Shown here one piece after another: positions 63,935 to 64,000 of a stretch of DNA of 64,000 nt. The DNA comes from CAYXLW01 sp964466055 (GTDB taxonomy: Bacteria > Patescibacteriota > Gracilibacteria > GCA-2401425): NCBI GenBank assembly GCA_964466055.1, contig CAYXLW010000004.1:37723-101722 (forward strand). Reading direction: 5' to 3'. Positions within the stretch are counted from its first letter, which is position 1; every line of letters starts with the position of its first letter. Below the pieces are notes generated by a model that saw only the letters and a list, made by a program, of their open reading frames with translations, was not told the origin of the DNA and did not search any database. Made by a program: the position numbers and the translations under genes.

Positions 63935-64000
63935 TATAGCTAAATCTAAATAAATTGGCACTTTAAAAAACTGGATCTCCGCCTACGCGGAGATAGCAAA
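63935..64000 (-). repeat. 66-bp dispersed repeat, copy 2 (inverted)
   Basis: Reverse complement of 56921-56986 with one difference; may continue beyond the window. Confidence 0.9.

Noticed and set aside
1..64000. UGA read as glycine (code 25) in the host
   Set aside because: Host genes are full length with UGA treated as stop and show no in-frame UGA, so reassignment is not demonstrated; only scarcity of UGA is.

Overview
The window is an AT-rich bacterial chromosome segment. I infer a Patescibacteria/CPR-type organism: compact genes, a sortase and an LCP cell-wall enzyme, a four-helix-bundle protein, a CofE-like ligase, and a short rpmF-nusB-rnc cluster. Almost no gene has a recognisable Shine-Dalgarno sequence. 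Of 61 genes whose stop codon I read, 47 end in TAA, 11 in TAG and only three in TGA. Those three are adjacent and lie inside a mobile element. TGA is neither a frequent stop nor, judging by intact reading frames, a sense codon in the host genes. I cannot place the organism below candidate-phylum level.

Left part (1-12.2 kb): a partial PdxT-like protein, murC and ispG; a gene of unknown function behind a GCAGA/GA microsatellite; a lipoprotein of exact 30-residue CX11C repeats; an ECF sigma factor with its membrane partner; a SIMPL protein; and a two-gene module (KAP NTPase plus PD-(D/E)XK/DUF5655 protein) flanked by ~72-bp inverted repeats.

Mobile region (12.3-25.1 kb): a 12.8-kb element has split a tRNA-Thr(GGT) gene inside its anticodon loop. 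The 3' half is at 12286-12331 and the 5' half at 25098-25137. They share a 10-bp core and rejoin to exactly 76 nt. The element carries its own intact 76-nt tRNA-Thr(GGT) at its right end. It encodes four tyrosine recombinases, a terminase-small-subunit-like protein, an ArdC-like antirestriction protein, a winged-helix replication-type protein, several small membrane or exported proteins, and a sulfotransferase-FGE fusion. A diverged copy of its left-end attachment repeat lies 2.7 kb inside, overlapping the 3' end of a short integrase, so the island is probably composite. A 140-nt sequence with competing stems lies upstream of the replication-type gene.

Right part (25.2-64 kb): mostly housekeeping genes. 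These are rpsF-rpsR, rmuC, a CofE-like ligase, a P-loop kinase with a DUF2188 protein, LOG protein, sortase, grpE, tRNA-His, a PP-loop tRNA-thiolation-type enzyme, pyrE, LCP protein, nrdR, miaB, a B12-type radical SAM enzyme, pheT, folE, a NUDIX protein, dnaE, a YgjP-like peptidase, patatin, fba, RNase H, a glycosyltransferase, a Crp/Fnr regulator, recJ, rnc, nusB and rpmF. Between them are a large 38-residue-repeat protein broken by an assembly gap, a 116-bp tandem array also broken by a gap, and several families of palindromic or tandem intergenic repeats.
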